Shown piece after piece: positions 49,601 to 52,830 of a stretch of 64,000 nt of DNA; the first letter of the stretch is position 1; every line of letters begins with the position of its first letter. Under the pieces are notes generated by a model, which saw only the letters and a list, made by a program, of their open reading frames with translations, was not told the origin of the DNA and did not search any database. The stretch comes from Bufo bufo (taxonomy: Eukaryota; Chordata; Amphibia; Anura; Bufonidae). The stretch covers positions 307,090,984-307,154,983 of the forward strand of contig NC_053390.1 of NCBI RefSeq assembly GCF_905171765.1. Direction: 5' to 3'. A program made the position numbers and the translations under genes.

Positions 49601-52600
49601 TTTCTGCTAAGGGCACAGGACAACTTATTCGCATAAACGGGAAAATGGACGGAGCCATGTATCGTGAAATCCTGAGCGACAACCTCCTTCCCTCTGCCAG
49701 GAAACTGAAAATGGGTCGTGGATGGGTGTTCCAGCACGACAATGACCCAAAACATACAGCAAAGGCAACAAAGGAGTGGCTCAAGAAGAAGCACATTAAG
49801 GTCATGGAGTGGCCTAGTCAGTCTCCGGACCTTAATCCAATCGAAAACCTATGGAGGGAGCTCAAGCTCAGAGTTGCACAGAGACAGCCTCGAAACCTTA
49901 GGGATTTAGAGATGATCTGCAAAGAGGAGTGGACCAACATTCCTCCTAAAATGTGCGCAAACTTGGTCATCAATTACAAGAAACGTTTGACCTCTGTGCT
50001 TGCAAACAAGGGTTTTTCCACCAAGTATTAAGTCTTTTTTTGTTAGAGGGTTCAAATACTTATTTCACTCAATGAAATGCAAATCAGTTGCTATCTTTTA
50101 TTTAAAGTTATTTTTTCGATTTTCCTTTTGATGTGCTATCTGCCACTGTTACAATAAACCTACCATTGAAATGATACTGTTCTGAGACTTTTCATTTCTT
50201 TGTCATTGGACAAACTTACAAAATCAGTGAGGGGTCAAATAATTATTTCCGCCACTGTATATATTGCCCTAAACAGCAGTCTATAATTTGCTAAGAAATG
50301 CATTGCACCACTTGTTGAATAAATGAGTTACATAGATTGTATCCATGTTACCTTCCTCCAGGCACTTTCAGCTCTCTCAGGGTGTCTCTGGTATGCCTGG
50401 CAAATGTCACCAACAGGAAAGGACATGAAGCGCAGGGTTCTATTTCTGTGTGATATCAGAGTTATTTTATGTGATGCACAGATGAAACGTAGAAGCCTAA
50501 AAGTTGGTGACAATAATTTGCTGTTAACTCACTTCTCAAGAGCTCGAGCTACATCCATAAATCCAGAAGCGGAAACAGCATTCCTGTCCCAAAGAACAGA
50601 CCTGAAAGCAAAGGAATGGAAGAAAGGCAGTTACAGCAAACAATATACTGTGTATACATGTCCAGCAGAAACGTAAGTTCGGGACCAACTGGCAATAGAC
50701 CCTACAGGGAAAATTCCAGATGGGCCAATGCCCTGAAGGCCACCAGAGCCCCCATCACGGCTGGCAGCTGCGTACAAAATTATCTGATGTTCTTAGCATT
50801 AAAAAAATGCTAGGAGCATCAGGTACTTAAGTACCCGCCAGCAGCCGCAAGTTCCCTCCTGAATTCAACCGTATCGCCATCCTCAGGGCAGTGATACAGT
50901 TGAATGCTGTGGCGAAGGTGGCAGTATTTTGTGCTGCACTGTGATATTTGGTTCTGCTGGGGTGGTATATCGTGCTGCACTGTGGTATTTGGTTCTGCTG
51001 GGGTGGTATATTGTGCTGCACTGTGGTATTTGGTTCTGCTGGGGTGGTATATTGTGCTGCACTGTGGTATTTGGTTCTGCTGGGGTGGTATATTGTGCTG
51101 CACTGTGGTATTTGGTTCTGCTGGGGTGGTATATTGTGCTGCACTGTGGTATTTTGTTCTGCTGGGGTGGTATATTGTGCTGCACTGTGGTATTTGGTTC
51201 TGCTGGGGTGGTATATTGTGCTGCACTGTGGTATTTGGTTCTGCTGGGGCAGTATATTGTGCTGAACTGTGGTATTTGGTTCTGCTGGGGCAGTATATTG
51301 TGCTGCACTGTGGTATTTTGTTCTGCTGGGGTGGTATATTGTGCTGCACTGTGGTATTTTGTTCTGCTGGGGTGGTATATTGTGCTGCACTGTGGTATTT
51401 GGTTCTGCTGGGGTGGTATATTGTGCTGCACTGTGGTATTTGGTTCTGCTGGGGCAGTATATTGTGCTGCATTATGGAATTGCTGGCTCCACCTACTTCT
51501 GTTGTCACTGCTTACTTGGGTTGCCCCACCTTCCATCAATCTGGACCCGTCTACAACATGTGGCCTTTTATTAGTTTTTTTTTTCAGGTCCACTTCAAGT
51601 TCCCAATCCGCCCCTCCGTATGCTGTTCTAATATAGGCATTTCCCTGCCTAATATAGGGAAGCTCTTTATATACATGGTTATGTGAGTGCTGGCTGATGA
51701 CAAATTATGCATATTCCGTTTTTAGAAGCATGCATGATTTGACAATGAGAGAACTAGTAGTGAGTTTTAAAAGAACGTTCTCCCATAGGAGGAAAAAAAA
51801 GACTGTATAAACTTAATTTAAGAACATTTACTGTAAATTCAAAAACCATCATTTATGGAGCATGGTGACAGTGTGGCCTTAAAGTGCATTGTACTGCGCT
51901 GTGTTGCAAATTTTCTTTGTGGATTCCACAATTGCACAACAAGTATATGCTATATATGAACCCAGCATTAGTCATCCTATGTGTACATGAGTAATATAAG
52001 TATTGCAAACCACAATATGACTTGTATCCTGCATTTTTACTAGTTTTCTCCCTCTCTAGGCTCCATCTCTCATTGTGAGTTCAGTGGCAGAGGGAATGGA
52101 GAGTAGCTACTGTACACAGTAGACACAACAGGGGATCTCTCCATAATATTCTAGGTTGTTCAGCTATAACCTGATCTATTAATAAGATGGATAATCTGTC
52201 TCATCACTGCCTCACTAAAGATGGAATTTATCATTGAATTGATAGTAAGTAAACAGTTACAGTCAGCGCATGAGACTAGGGAGCAGGAAAGAATGATTAG
52301 TGGAGAAAGAAGCGTTTTTCCGATAAATTACACCGTTTCTTATCAAGGCTTGTGCTATTGATTCATAGTAAAAAGTTACTCTTTAAGGTTCAAGTTACAA
52401 AGCACATAATTAGCTCTTTTTCATATAAAAAAAAGAAAATGGCTTTGTTTTCTGATACTTTTCTAGTGTCATTATTGGTACCCACTAGTCTGAGGGATAG
52501 GGCGAAATACATATCTTGTACAGTGTTCTAAGGGAAAGGTCTTTTTATGTATAAAGCCAACCATAACATTGTATTTTCATTTATCTTGTCTTTTCTTTCA

Positions 52601-52830
52601 CTACAGATTATTCCAGATAGTATAACAGTAATACAAGAAAGCTTCCTCTGTACTCACCGCAGTGTGCTATTTATCTGCAGGGTTTTTCCTAGCATCTTGG
52701 CACCAATGTCAGACATCCCATTACCACTGATATCCAATTCCTGAAGAGATGTGTTACTCCCCAGAGCATTTAAAACAATACATGTGCGAGACTTCAATCG
52801 AGAGTCTGTGAGAGACAGAGACTGGAGGCA
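10541..52830 (-). CDS. CARMIL3: CARMIL3 (LRRC16B) orthologue, 18 coding exons, 5' and 3' ends missing
   Basis: CARMIL proteins bind actin capping protein and weaken its hold on filament barbed ends at the plasma membrane. Exons in order: 52830-52658, 50601-50533, 50445-50352, 45826-45731, 45640-45512, 40608-40495, 39185-39013, 16206-16119, 15203-15081, 14382-14319, 14134-13905, 13825-13728, 13638-13380, 13245-13156, 13036-12973, 12712-12630, 11137-10951, 10630-10541. Every exon has AG before and GT after on the minus strand, and codon phase is consistent at each junction. The fragment holds the last leucine-rich repeats, the helical domain, a CPI motif and the proline-rich tail. The paralogue call (3 rather than 1 or 2) comes from [39 protein letters not shown] and the tail [14 protein letters not shown], which fit remembered human CARMIL3 better than CARMIL1 or CARMIL2. 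The intron at 16207-39012 is 22.8 kb and holds a Tc1, a satellite and a Gypsy element. Confidence 0.9.
10951..11137 (-). CDS. CARMIL3: CARMIL3 exon: [10 protein letters not shown]
   Basis: This 187-bp exon follows TTGTTTTTCCAG and precedes GTGGGAAC. It encodes [12 protein letters not shown], then an acidic stretch and [18 protein letters not shown], matching PKPVAVPRGR of the CARMIL3 tail. The donor was chosen because it leaves one base, as the next exon needs. Confidence 0.8.
11220..12260. other. CARMIL3 intron sequence, nothing recognised
   Basis: AT-rich intron between the exons at 10951-11137 and 12630-12712. Small frames at 11333-11832 lack codon structure, domains or splice support. 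Confidence 0.4.
12266..12505. mobile_element. piggyBac-type MITE, TTAA-flanked
   Basis: TTAA lies at 12262-12265 and 12506-12509. The arms AAGGGATTGTCTGCTTTTTA and (inverted) AGGGGTTGTCCACTTTTTA enclose the common core GATGACCTATCCTGAGGATA. Related copies lie near 14605-14840, 15325-15432 and 17742-18199. Confidence 0.75.
12630..12712 (-). CDS. CARMIL3: CARMIL3 exon: [10 protein letters not shown]
   Basis: This 83-bp exon follows a CT-rich tract ending TCTCTCAG and precedes GTAATAAC. It encodes [20 protein letters not shown] and ends with LSREE, weakly matching EKEGTLFPER of CARMIL3. The phase agrees on both sides, which is the main support. An AG two bases inside is an alternative acceptor that would break phase. 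Confidence 0.7.
12973..13036 (-). CDS. CARMIL3: CARMIL3 exon: [10 protein letters not shown]
   Basis: This 64-bp exon follows CTTGATTTCAG and precedes GTATGTATTT. It encodes [20 protein letters not shown] and G plus one base, matching the QKRRSSDD stretch of CARMIL3, a likely phosphorylated serine pair. Phase 0 in, phase 1 out. Confidence 0.78.
13156..13245 (-). CDS. CARMIL3: CARMIL3 exon: [11 protein letters not shown]
   Basis: This 90-bp exon follows TTTACTTTTTAG and precedes GTATGTAG, phase 0 to 0. It encodes [20 protein letters not shown] and [10 protein letters not shown], matching PRVHGVALPGLE in the CARMIL3 tail. Confidence 0.82.
13380..13638 (-). CDS. CARMIL3: CARMIL3 exon: basic and proline-rich segment
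   Basis: This 259-bp exon precedes a strong donor, GTAAGTGC. It encodes [20 protein letters not shown] and a PPPSPGPEP tract, as in the KKRRRGLFHFRR region of CARMIL3, a probable membrane-lipid-binding basic patch. The acceptor is taken as GTTCATCAG at 13639-13640 because it alone keeps phase with the previous exon; another AG lies at 13628-13629. Confidence 0.88.
13728..13825 (-). CDS. CARMIL3: CARMIL3 exon: DEGLDEFF segment
   Basis: This 98-bp exon follows TTATTCCCCAG and precedes GTATGATA, entering in phase 0 and leaving with two bases. It encodes [13 protein letters not shown], matching RLDEGLEDFFSRRV, the CARMIL-specific segment C-terminal to CPI. It is too short to stand out as an open frame and was found by phase and homology. 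Confidence 0.88.
13905..14134 (-). CDS. CARMIL3: CARMIL3 exon: capping-protein-interaction (CPI) motif
   Basis: This 230-bp exon follows ATTTGGTAG and precedes GTGAGTATG. After a serine/leucine-rich segment it encodes [11 protein letters not shown] and [18 protein letters not shown], which fits the CPI consensus LxHxTxxRPK followed by basic residues and P. This motif contacts capping protein. It is intact, so the protein should keep its main function. Confidence 0.92.
14319..14382 (-). CDS. CARMIL3: CARMIL3 exon: [11 protein letters not shown]
   Basis: This 64-bp exon follows TTTCTGCAG and precedes GTGAGATC. It encodes [20 protein letters not shown] and I, leaving one base that joins GT of the next exon to give serine. 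[10 protein letters not shown] is a conserved block at the start of the unstructured C-terminal tail. Confidence 0.9.
14605..14840. repeat. Degraded copy of the GGTCATCAAT MITE family
   Basis: GGCTTGTCCTTAAGATAGGC and GATTGGTGGGGATCCAACTC are diverged forms of the core seen at 12266-12505. The frames crossing it are repeat shadows. A shorter copy (GATATTGATGAACCTATCCT) is at 15325-15432. Confidence 0.55.
15081..15203 (-). CDS. CARMIL3: CARMIL3 exon: [10 protein letters not shown]...YSSI
   Basis: This 123-bp exon follows TTAATCTGACAG and precedes GTAAGCCTGA, phase 0 to 0. It encodes [20 protein letters not shown] and ends with MYSSI, matching LARHLTQL...TNI. An inner acceptor after AGCTGCAG exists, but the longer form keeps the conserved ARH residues. 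Confidence 0.85.
15553..15988. repeat. Fold-back with an inner TTAA MITE (15607-15926)
   Basis: The outer arms CTTTGCAATAAGTCTTGCTT and their inverse near 15985 enclose an inner fold-back starting AGGGTCACTGTG and ending CAGTGACCC, which is flanked by TTAA at 15603-15606 and 15927-15930. It lies in the CARMIL3 intron between exons 15081-15203 and 16119-16206. Confidence 0.7.
16119..16206 (-). CDS. CARMIL3: CARMIL3 exon: helical domain ([19 protein letters not shown])
   Basis: This 88-bp exon follows GTCATTCTAG and precedes GTAATTAG. Its first base completes an arginine codon. It encodes [19 protein letters not shown] and [10 protein letters not shown], matching KLSVVTYLTSSIVDEILQEL. It lies 22.8 kb downstream of the preceding exon. 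Confidence 0.88.
16800..17110. repeat. Three 71-bp tandem units plus a shared repeat segment
   Basis: CCTACACTCCCTGAAGTGTA starts at 16810, 16881 and 16952, giving exactly three units of 71 bp with one or two differences. The following segment, 17010-17100 (GGCAGACGGGCTCAAATAAT), matches 2925-2990, so both loci carry the same repeat family and only this copy has the tandem expansion. The 16210-16800 stretch before it shows nothing recognisable. Confidence 0.75.
17200..17580. repeat. Fold-back repeat with GGGGGAGATTTA ends
   Basis: GGGGGAGATTTATCAAGA near 17205 is inverted at GGTAAATCTCCCCCTTG near 17565. The interior has no coding signal. It is probably a non-autonomous DNA element. Confidence 0.5.
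17742..18199. repeat. Fold-back MITE of the GGTCATCAAT family
   Basis: AAGGGGTTTTCTGAGATTTT at the left is inverted at ATCCTGGAAAACCCCTTC on the right. A nested palindrome near 17820-17950 (ATTACGTTCTGGATTC, CCACGGACCATAA) forms a second hairpin. Confidence 0.6.
18261..19806 (-). mobile_element. Tc1/mariner element, full length but dead
   Basis: The inverted ends CAGTCAGGTCCATAAATATT are flanked by TA at 18259-18260 and 19807-19808. Long inner arms also pair (AACTGCAGACTGTCAGCTTT with its inverse). The length of about 1.55 kb fits a complete Tc1. It lies in the 22.8-kb CARMIL3 intron, in the same orientation as the gene. Confidence 0.92.
18514..19500 (-). pseudogene. Tc1 transposase pseudogene, catalytic glutamate replaced by lysine
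   Basis: The C-terminal half at 18514-19080 includes [26 protein letters not shown] and [16 protein letters not shown]. The third catalytic residue of DD34E, normally E in NPIEH, is AAG (lysine, 18700-18702), 34 residues after the second aspartate. The N-terminal half at 19144-19356 has the helix-turn-helix ([15 protein letters not shown]). Two in-frame stops lie between the halves near 19125-19140. It cannot make a working enzyme. Confidence 0.9.
19816..20279. repeat. Harbinger-like MITE, diverged
   Basis: GGCCTCTTTCACACAAGTGA follows TTA at 19813-19815. The right end is degenerate (CTCGTTTGAGAAAGCC). The interior has CATTCACTTCTATGAAACCA-like text seen in the copies at 1325-2680. Confidence 0.55.
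20280..20679. mobile_element. Harbinger-like MITE
   Basis: The inverted ends GCCCTCATGCACACGGCCG and GGCCTCATGCACTCGGCCG (other strand) are flanked by TAA on both sides. The centre has a strong hairpin (AAAAAATAGAACATGTTCTA). Apparent frames on both strands are products of the inverted symmetry. Confidence 0.7.
20755..28985. repeat. 8.2-kb satellite of 30-bp and 35-bp units
   Basis: The base unit is AGCTGGTATACTGTATCATT plus TACTGTACTG (30 bp). Many units carry one extra AGCTG, giving 35 bp, and a minority have TGTGCTG. There are roughly 250 units. Rare point variants recur in order: AACTGG at 21001 and 22106, AGATGG at 21031 and 22136, and GTATT at 21601 and 22706 (offset 1105 bp); ATCTG at 25171 and 27071, and GGTATG at 25281 and 27181 (offset 1900 bp). 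So large blocks were duplicated after the units diverged. Short frames in it are artefacts. It is intronic to CARMIL3. Confidence 0.97.
29018..29986 (+). repeat. 5' LTR
   Basis: The 969-bp repeat runs from TGTAGTGTCC to CTGCA. It holds a TATATATA box at 29183-29190 and a TGGCGTCACGAA copy at 29749-29760 that repeats the start of the presumed primer-binding site. Small frames inside both LTRs are not genes. Confidence 0.95.
29183..29190 (+). promoter_or_regulatory. Probable LTR TATA box
   Basis: TATATATA in the 5' LTR, with the equal copy at 37937-37944 in the 3' LTR. Transcription would be expected to start some 25-30 bases downstream, near 29215. Inferred from position and sequence only. 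Confidence 0.5.
29992..30007 (+). other. Presumed primer-binding site
   Basis: TGGCGTCACGAACAGG lies five bases after the 5' LTR end, where the tRNA primer for reverse transcription normally pairs, and begins with the usual TGG. The tRNA was not identified. Confidence 0.6.
31027..32173 (-). pseudogene. HDAC1: HDAC1 processed retrocopy, 3'-altered, inserted antisense in gag
   Basis: An intronless copy with a short 5' leader, ATG at 32137, and an open frame of 348 codons to 31091. Residues up to about 324 follow HDAC1 closely ([25 protein letters not shown] and DTEI favour HDAC1 over HDAC2). The deacetylase signature residues are all present: [29 protein letters not shown] and GGGGYTIRN. At about 31167, after ALDTEI, the sequence changes to an unrelated 24-residue tail and a stop, so the last part of the domain and the acidic tail are missing. 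AATAAA at 31052-31047 and an A tract at 31035-31025 show an mRNA origin. The 14-bp target duplication AAAATGCGTTTCTT lies at 31013-31026 and 32174-32187, as made by L1 machinery. Whether it is expressed is unknown. Confidence 0.93.
32788..33285 (+). CDS. pol: Gypsy protease and pol N-terminal part
   Basis: The frame is -1 relative to gag and overlaps its end. It holds the aspartic-protease active site [11 protein letters not shown] (DTG at about 32944-32952), followed by a second-lobe VILGTNVL. The element's own sequence ends at the target duplication CAAAAGACTATTAGT (33271-33285). Beyond it the frame enters the L1 fragment and stops at 33405. Confidence 0.85.
32797..32837 (+). promoter_or_regulatory. 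Candidate -1 ribosomal frameshift site in the gag/pol overlap
   Basis: GTTAAAC at 32797-32803 is placed as G TTA AAC in the gag frame, the layout needed for a -1 slip into the pol frame. After a 7-base spacer, CCCTGAGG (32811-32818) can pair with CCTCGGG (32831-32837). Pol is open in the -1 frame from 32788. The function is inferred. Confidence 0.55.
33286..33774 (+). mobile_element. 5'-truncated L1 insertion (489 bp)
   Basis: The 15-bp duplication CAAAAGACTATTAGT at 33271-33285 and 33775-33789 bounds the insert. It starts with the end of an ORF2-like frame ([20 protein letters not shown], stop at 33405), then a 3' untranslated region ending GAATTAATAAAAAGAGATTT. This is the usual outcome of incomplete L1 reverse transcription. 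Insert plus duplication add 504 bases, a multiple of three, so the pol frame is not shifted but is ended by the L1 stop. Confidence 0.85.
33775..37428 (+). CDS. pol: Gypsy reverse transcriptase, RNase H and integrase
   Basis: One uninterrupted frame of about 1,200 codons. Order: reverse transcriptase with [29 protein letters not shown] and the catalytic YLDDVIVYS (34798 on); RNase H with [17 protein letters not shown] (about 35260), [10 protein letters not shown] and NADALSRLP; integrase with an HHCC zinc domain ([29 protein letters not shown]) and core residues [14 protein letters not shown] and [10 protein letters not shown]; then a GPY/F-like module (VHRNRLKPC). No chromodomain was recognised. 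The frame is open, but the L1 fragment upstream cuts it off from gag and protease. Confidence 0.93.
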   Translation, partial: QKTISVLSAQQKFANKKGEICTVRIRDNRPVILPPNSQIILWCRAVLGIQGQDYQALVEPIPFENHPFVRTAKSMVTVSQGKVPVRLINFGDHPVTLLKHCPVAQLFQVSFQDVIRLPATEAFQTTQSSSTPTTSWWGELHVGNESTPKEQIEGVLKLVKEHHQAFSKHSTDYGEVSVIKHTIPTGSHPPIKERHRPIAPTTYQSVKEMIKEMKDSNIIRDSHSPWAAPLVLVRKKDGSIRFCVDYRKINQITHKDAYPLPRIEESLTALGSSAYFSTLDLTSGYWQVPMAPEDREKTAFTTPMGLFEFNYMPFGLCNAPGTFQRLMERCLGHRNFETVLLYLDDVIVYSKTYEDHLKHLGEVFQVLAKYGLKIKPSKCHLLKPAVKYLGHVVSADGIQPDPDKLAAVRNWPTPTTVKEVRSFLSFAGYYRRFIPHFAQIADPIQELLRGHPKKSPKTPIPVEWNQEREIAFQILKKKLTEPPVLGYPDYQKPFLLYTDASKRGLGAVLAQVQDNKERVIAYASRSLKGAEKNDQNYSSFKLEFLALVWAVTEKFKDYLAATPFVAFTDNNPLAHLNTAKLGALEQRWASRLANYDFTVKYRAGRSNDNADALSRLPTTEAPDDLKDAWEEVEMPAFYNKFAQQDNIRTENLPAADLPSSDDPESGGDQERWIKLQSESRVLGELLDFLTSGKIPERIRRKSADPELVRLWRHRHQLFLQRGLLLRRSLDPVSCDRVYQILLPRRDASLVLDMYHNQSGHFGVQKTEATIRRRFYWIGMREDIEKWCRECTACAVGRTERHDQRAPLHPIVSTAPLELVAIDHVKLEPSRSGYTYAMTIIDHFTKFVVAVPVKDLTAKTTEEAFWKHFLLPYGCPERILTDQGSAFESQLFHEMCLLHNCQKVQTTAYHPQGNGLCEKMNKTLIEMLRAVPPETRGDWPTLLPQLMYTYNNTIHCSTGYTPFYLMFGRQGRLPADHSLGVHVPDVINPLPRTDWVVEHQRRLLNAKEIVQERMEIVRERQQKDYDQTAHAGPLALGDKVWLRNNHRTSKSDSKWERIPYLITAIPNAAAHIYQVSREGKGPQVVHRNRLKPCIEGEPAAEEMEPEPSEEELPAPPMDPMQAVENLIHDKEPLHWALTPWLNLLVPAPVPVGLPSQETSPPRAPEEVPEAVSSLDLPESRQEESPPLRRSTRSTRGHPPVRFEDYIMSPGSPSRETPV
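37434..37787 (+). other. Small hydrophobic frame between pol and the 3' LTR
   Basis: 117 codons beginning six bases after the pol stop, with two hydrophobic stretches ([20 protein letters not shown] and [18 protein letters not shown]). It occupies the position of env in env-bearing elements, but it has no signal, glycosylation or cleavage features that I can recognise and it runs into the LTR. It may be chance. Confidence 0.3.
37772..38740 (+). repeat. 3' LTR
   Basis: A 969-bp copy equal in length to the 5' LTR. Differences seen by eye: TTTGACTGG for TTTAACTGG, GAGAGGATTT for GAGAGAATTT, and ACAGGCACTGG for ACAGGGACTGG. It is followed by the TATT target duplication. Confidence 0.95.
39013..39185 (-). 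CDS. CARMIL3: CARMIL3 exon: helical domain ([14 protein letters not shown])
   Basis: This 173-bp exon follows TTCTACATAG and precedes a strong donor, GTAAGTGG, leaving with two bases. It encodes [36 protein letters not shown] and intervening residues, aligned with ESMVxLxQELCP...IRGALLEQAGQDIQNKL. A weaker internal GT at 39041 was not preferred because only the longer form keeps phase with the next exon. The young Gypsy 3' LTR ends about 270 bp away. Confidence 0.88.
39243..39550. mobile_element. Harbinger-like MITE
   Basis: The ends GGCCGGGTTCACATCACCGT and GGCCACGCTCACATCACCGT (other strand) pair, with TTA on both sides. Inner arms TTTTCTGTTCTTCT and AGAAGAACGGAAAA pair as well. The 38745-39012 stretch before the CARMIL3 exon shows nothing recognisable. 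Confidence 0.75.
39676..39836. repeat. Fold-back repeat (CAACTCCCAGCATGC)
   Basis: GTGAAACTACAACTCCCAGC at the left is inverted at TTGTAGTTTCACAACAGCTG on the right, with GGCAACCTCTGGCACGCCAG and GAGTGCCAAAGTTTGC outside. A short palindromic interspersed element. Confidence 0.6.
40066..40458. mobile_element. Harbinger-like MITE
   Basis: GGCCTATTGCACACGCTCC and GGCCTCCTGCACACGAACG (other strand) form the ends, flanked by TAA at 40063-40065 and 40459-40461. The core hairpin is AAAAAGATAGAACATGTCCT. It ends about 35 bp from the donor of CARMIL3 exon 40495-40608. Confidence 0.7.
40495..40608 (-). CDS. CARMIL3: CARMIL3 exon: helical domain ([11 protein letters not shown])
   Basis: This 114-bp exon follows CTTTCTTTCAG and precedes GTATTCAATT, phase 0 to 0. 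It encodes [11 protein letters not shown] and [17 protein letters not shown], corresponding to SLYELG...RLESVASEVSKAVDKELQ of CARMIL3. A Harbinger-like MITE ends only about 35 bp beyond its donor. Confidence 0.88.
40690..40992. repeat. Diverged interspersed repeat
   Basis: AAGAGGTTGTGCCAAGTC at the left is related to the inverse of GAAACTTGGCACAATCCTTT on the right, with ATGAATGGAGCAGCAG in between. A probable old MITE; no gene. The 41000-41430 stretch that follows has no recognised feature. Confidence 0.5.
41820..42290. repeat. 31-bp minisatellite
   Basis: The unit starts GATCTGTGGGTGGCGCTGTT and continues ATGGAGAGGGG. There are about 15 copies; some lack GTT and are 28 bp. All three forward frames are open and repetitive; they are not genes. 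Confidence 0.95.
42296..42490. repeat. 26-bp minisatellite in opposite sense
   Basis: The unit is ACAGTGCACAGATCCCTTTC plus CCCATA, about seven copies. It is related to the inverse of the preceding array (GGATCTGTG, GTTATGG), so the two arrays can pair as a large hairpin. Confidence 0.9.
42559..42791. repeat. Long palindrome
   Basis: CATCTTAATTTTACCTTACA to CACGTGACGC on the left is matched inverted on the right, with a short spacer around 42670. Arms are about 95 bp and nearly perfect, including GGCGGCGTAACGTCACTTAC. Confidence 0.9.
43080..43870. other. Intron sequence, nothing recognised
   Basis: This part of the CARMIL3 intron (40609-45511) has only short frames without domains or splice-bounded homology. 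Confidence 0.4.
43874..44256. mobile_element. Harbinger-like MITE
   Basis: GGCCTCTTTCACACAACC and GGCCTCTTACACACGACC (other strand), with TAA at 43871-43873 and 44257-44259. Confidence 0.72.
44416..44860. mobile_element. piggyBac-type MITE, TTAA-flanked, near-complete hairpin
   Basis: TTAA lies at 44412-44415 and 44861-44864. The arms run almost to the centre (AGAGGACCTTTCACTAGAAT; GCAGCGCTCAGCTCATAGCC) with a short loop near 44645. No gene. Confidence 0.82.
44865..45511. other. Intron sequence, nothing recognised
   Basis: AT-rich sequence downstream of CARMIL3 exon 45512-45640. No further exon or repeat could be supported. Confidence 0.4.
45512..45640 (-). CDS. CARMIL3: CARMIL3 exon: helical domain ([11 protein letters not shown])
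   Basis: This 129-bp exon follows TAAACCATTAG and precedes GTGAGTTTTA, phase 0 to 0. It encodes [19 protein letters not shown] and [13 protein letters not shown], aligned with the VQDHLNSLRNC...AERLMRDAKN region of the helical dimerisation domain. The exon begins with ATG, but that methionine is internal. Confidence 0.9.
45731..45826 (-). CDS. CARMIL3: CARMIL3 exon: linker helix (CLLRN...LRLQQG)
   Basis: This 96-bp exon follows TGTTCTCACAG and precedes GTGCGGTATG, phase 0 to 0. It encodes [20 protein letters not shown] and [12 protein letters not shown], the CARMIL signature LLRN...RLQQG. The upstream intron carries the intact Tc1 element and several MITEs. Confidence 0.9.
46079..46443. repeat. 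Fold-back repeat (GAAATTCGTTC ends)
   Basis: TAGAGATGTCAGAATTTCCA on the left pairs loosely with GAAATTCGCTCATCTCTA on the right. Inner arms AATAGAAGTCTATGGGCTGC and GCAGCCCATAGACTTCTATT pair exactly. Confidence 0.7.
46580..46888. mobile_element. MITE with GGGCTCATGCACAA ends
   Basis: AGGGCTCATGCACAACCGTA on the left is inverted at GTTTTTGTGCATGAGCCCT on the right. Core text GATAGGACATGTTCTATTTT resembles the other Harbinger-like copies. Confidence 0.65.
47252..48510. repeat. TTAA-type fold-back interrupted by a hAT element
   Basis: AGGGGTTGTCACACTTCAGC begins after TTAA at 47252-47255. An inner palindrome, 47320-47630 (CCTCCTTTGCTGGCT...AGCCAGCAAAGGAGG), follows. GGTATGGCAACCCTTTTAGG at 48494 resumes after the hAT insertion. 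No gene. Confidence 0.6.
47665..48464. mobile_element. Non-autonomous hAT (CAGYGRTCCCCAACC ends)
   Basis: CAGCGATCCCCAACC at the left and CAGTGGTCCCCAACC (other strand) at the right are flanked by CTCTACAT and GTCTACAT, an 8-bp duplication with one change. It contains an 18-19-bp tandem repeat (GGGCTGATGGCTGACATA, 47950-48052) and a short GTGCAGCAGAGACCA repeat (48200-48250). No transposase. Confidence 0.82.
48644..50257 (+). mobile_element. Apparently intact Tc1 transposon with identical 210-bp inverted ends
   Basis: CAGTGGCGGAAATAATTATT begins at 48644, and its inverse ends at 50257, with TA on both sides. I read the 210-bp ends (48644-48853 and 50048-50257) as identical. Together with an unbroken transposase this points to very recent insertion. 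It lies in the CARMIL3 intron 45827-50351, in antisense. Confidence 0.95.
49009..50031 (+). CDS. Tc1-family transposase, 340 codons, intact
   Basis: Cut-and-paste transposase. The N-terminal paired-like region has two helix-turn-helix units (residues about 1-110: [20 protein letters not shown], then [16 protein letters not shown]) with a basic linker ([11 protein letters not shown]). The catalytic domain has the DD34E triad: D153 in WSDETK, D244 in [10 protein letters not shown] and E279 in NPIENLW, with exactly 34 residues between the last two. A glycine-rich box ([14 protein letters not shown]) is present. The length is normal for the family. The ATG is preceded by CTCCAAC and lies about 155 bp inside the left inverted end. 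Confidence 0.95.
   Translation: MEKTKELSKDVRDKIVDLHKAGMGYKTISKKLGEKVTTVGAIVRKWKEHKMTINRPRSGAPRKISPRGVSMVLRKVKKHPRTTREELVNDLKLAGTTVTKKTIGNTLHRNGLKSCTARKVPLLRKAHVQARLKFANEHLNDSESDWEKVLWSDETKIELFGINSTRCVWRKKNAAYDPQNTVPTVKHGGGNILLWGCFSAKGTGQLIRINGKMDGAMYREILSDNLLPSARKLKMGRGWVFQHDNDPKHTAKATKEWLKKKHIKVMEWPSQSPDLNPIENLWRELKLRVAQRQPRNLRDLEMICKEEWTNIPPKMCANLVINYKKRLTSVLANKGFSTKY
50352..50445 (-). CDS. CARMIL3: CARMIL3 exon: LRR C-cap ([11 protein letters not shown])
   Basis: This 94-bp exon follows ATCACACAG and precedes GTAACATGG. It encodes [20 protein letters not shown] and [11 protein letters not shown], corresponding to the TLRFMPxPxxDxxQA segment after the last repeat. It leaves in phase 0. The intron before it is only 87 bp. 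Confidence 0.9.
50533..50601 (-). CDS. CARMIL3: CARMIL3 exon: LRR end (SVLWDRN)
   Basis: This 69-bp exon follows TTTGCTTTCAG and precedes GTGAGTTAAC. It encodes [20 protein letters not shown] and LE, matching the conserved TVIWDKNN...GFQDIAxA block of CARMIL proteins. The split arginine codon joins it to the previous exon and the split lysine to the next. Confidence 0.9.
50930..51478. repeat. 41-bp minisatellite, about 13 units
   Basis: The unit begins GTGGTATTTGGTTCTGCTGG and continues GGTGGTATATTGTGCTGCACT. Frames on both strands stay open across the array and were not taken as genes. It lies in the CARMIL3 intron 50602-52657. Confidence 0.95.
51480..52657. other. CARMIL3 intron sequence, nothing recognised
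   Basis: AT-rich and apparently single-copy. No splice-bounded homology to CARMIL was found here, and the flanking exons are in phase with each other, so no exon is missing. Confidence 0.45.
52658..52830 (-). CDS. CARMIL3: CARMIL3 exon: leucine-rich repeats
   Basis: The exon starts after TTTCTCGCAG and ends before GTGAGTA; it is 173 bp, entering in phase 0 and leaving with two bases. It encodes [12 protein letters not shown], then [11 protein letters not shown] and [16 protein letters not shown], two units of the CARMIL leucine-rich repeat domain (LxxLxLxx pattern). It is the most 5' exon found. Confidence 0.9.

Noticed and set aside
50819..51686. Long frames on both strands across 50.8-51.7 kb
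   Set aside because: They follow the 41-bp minisatellite; the translations are simple repeats.
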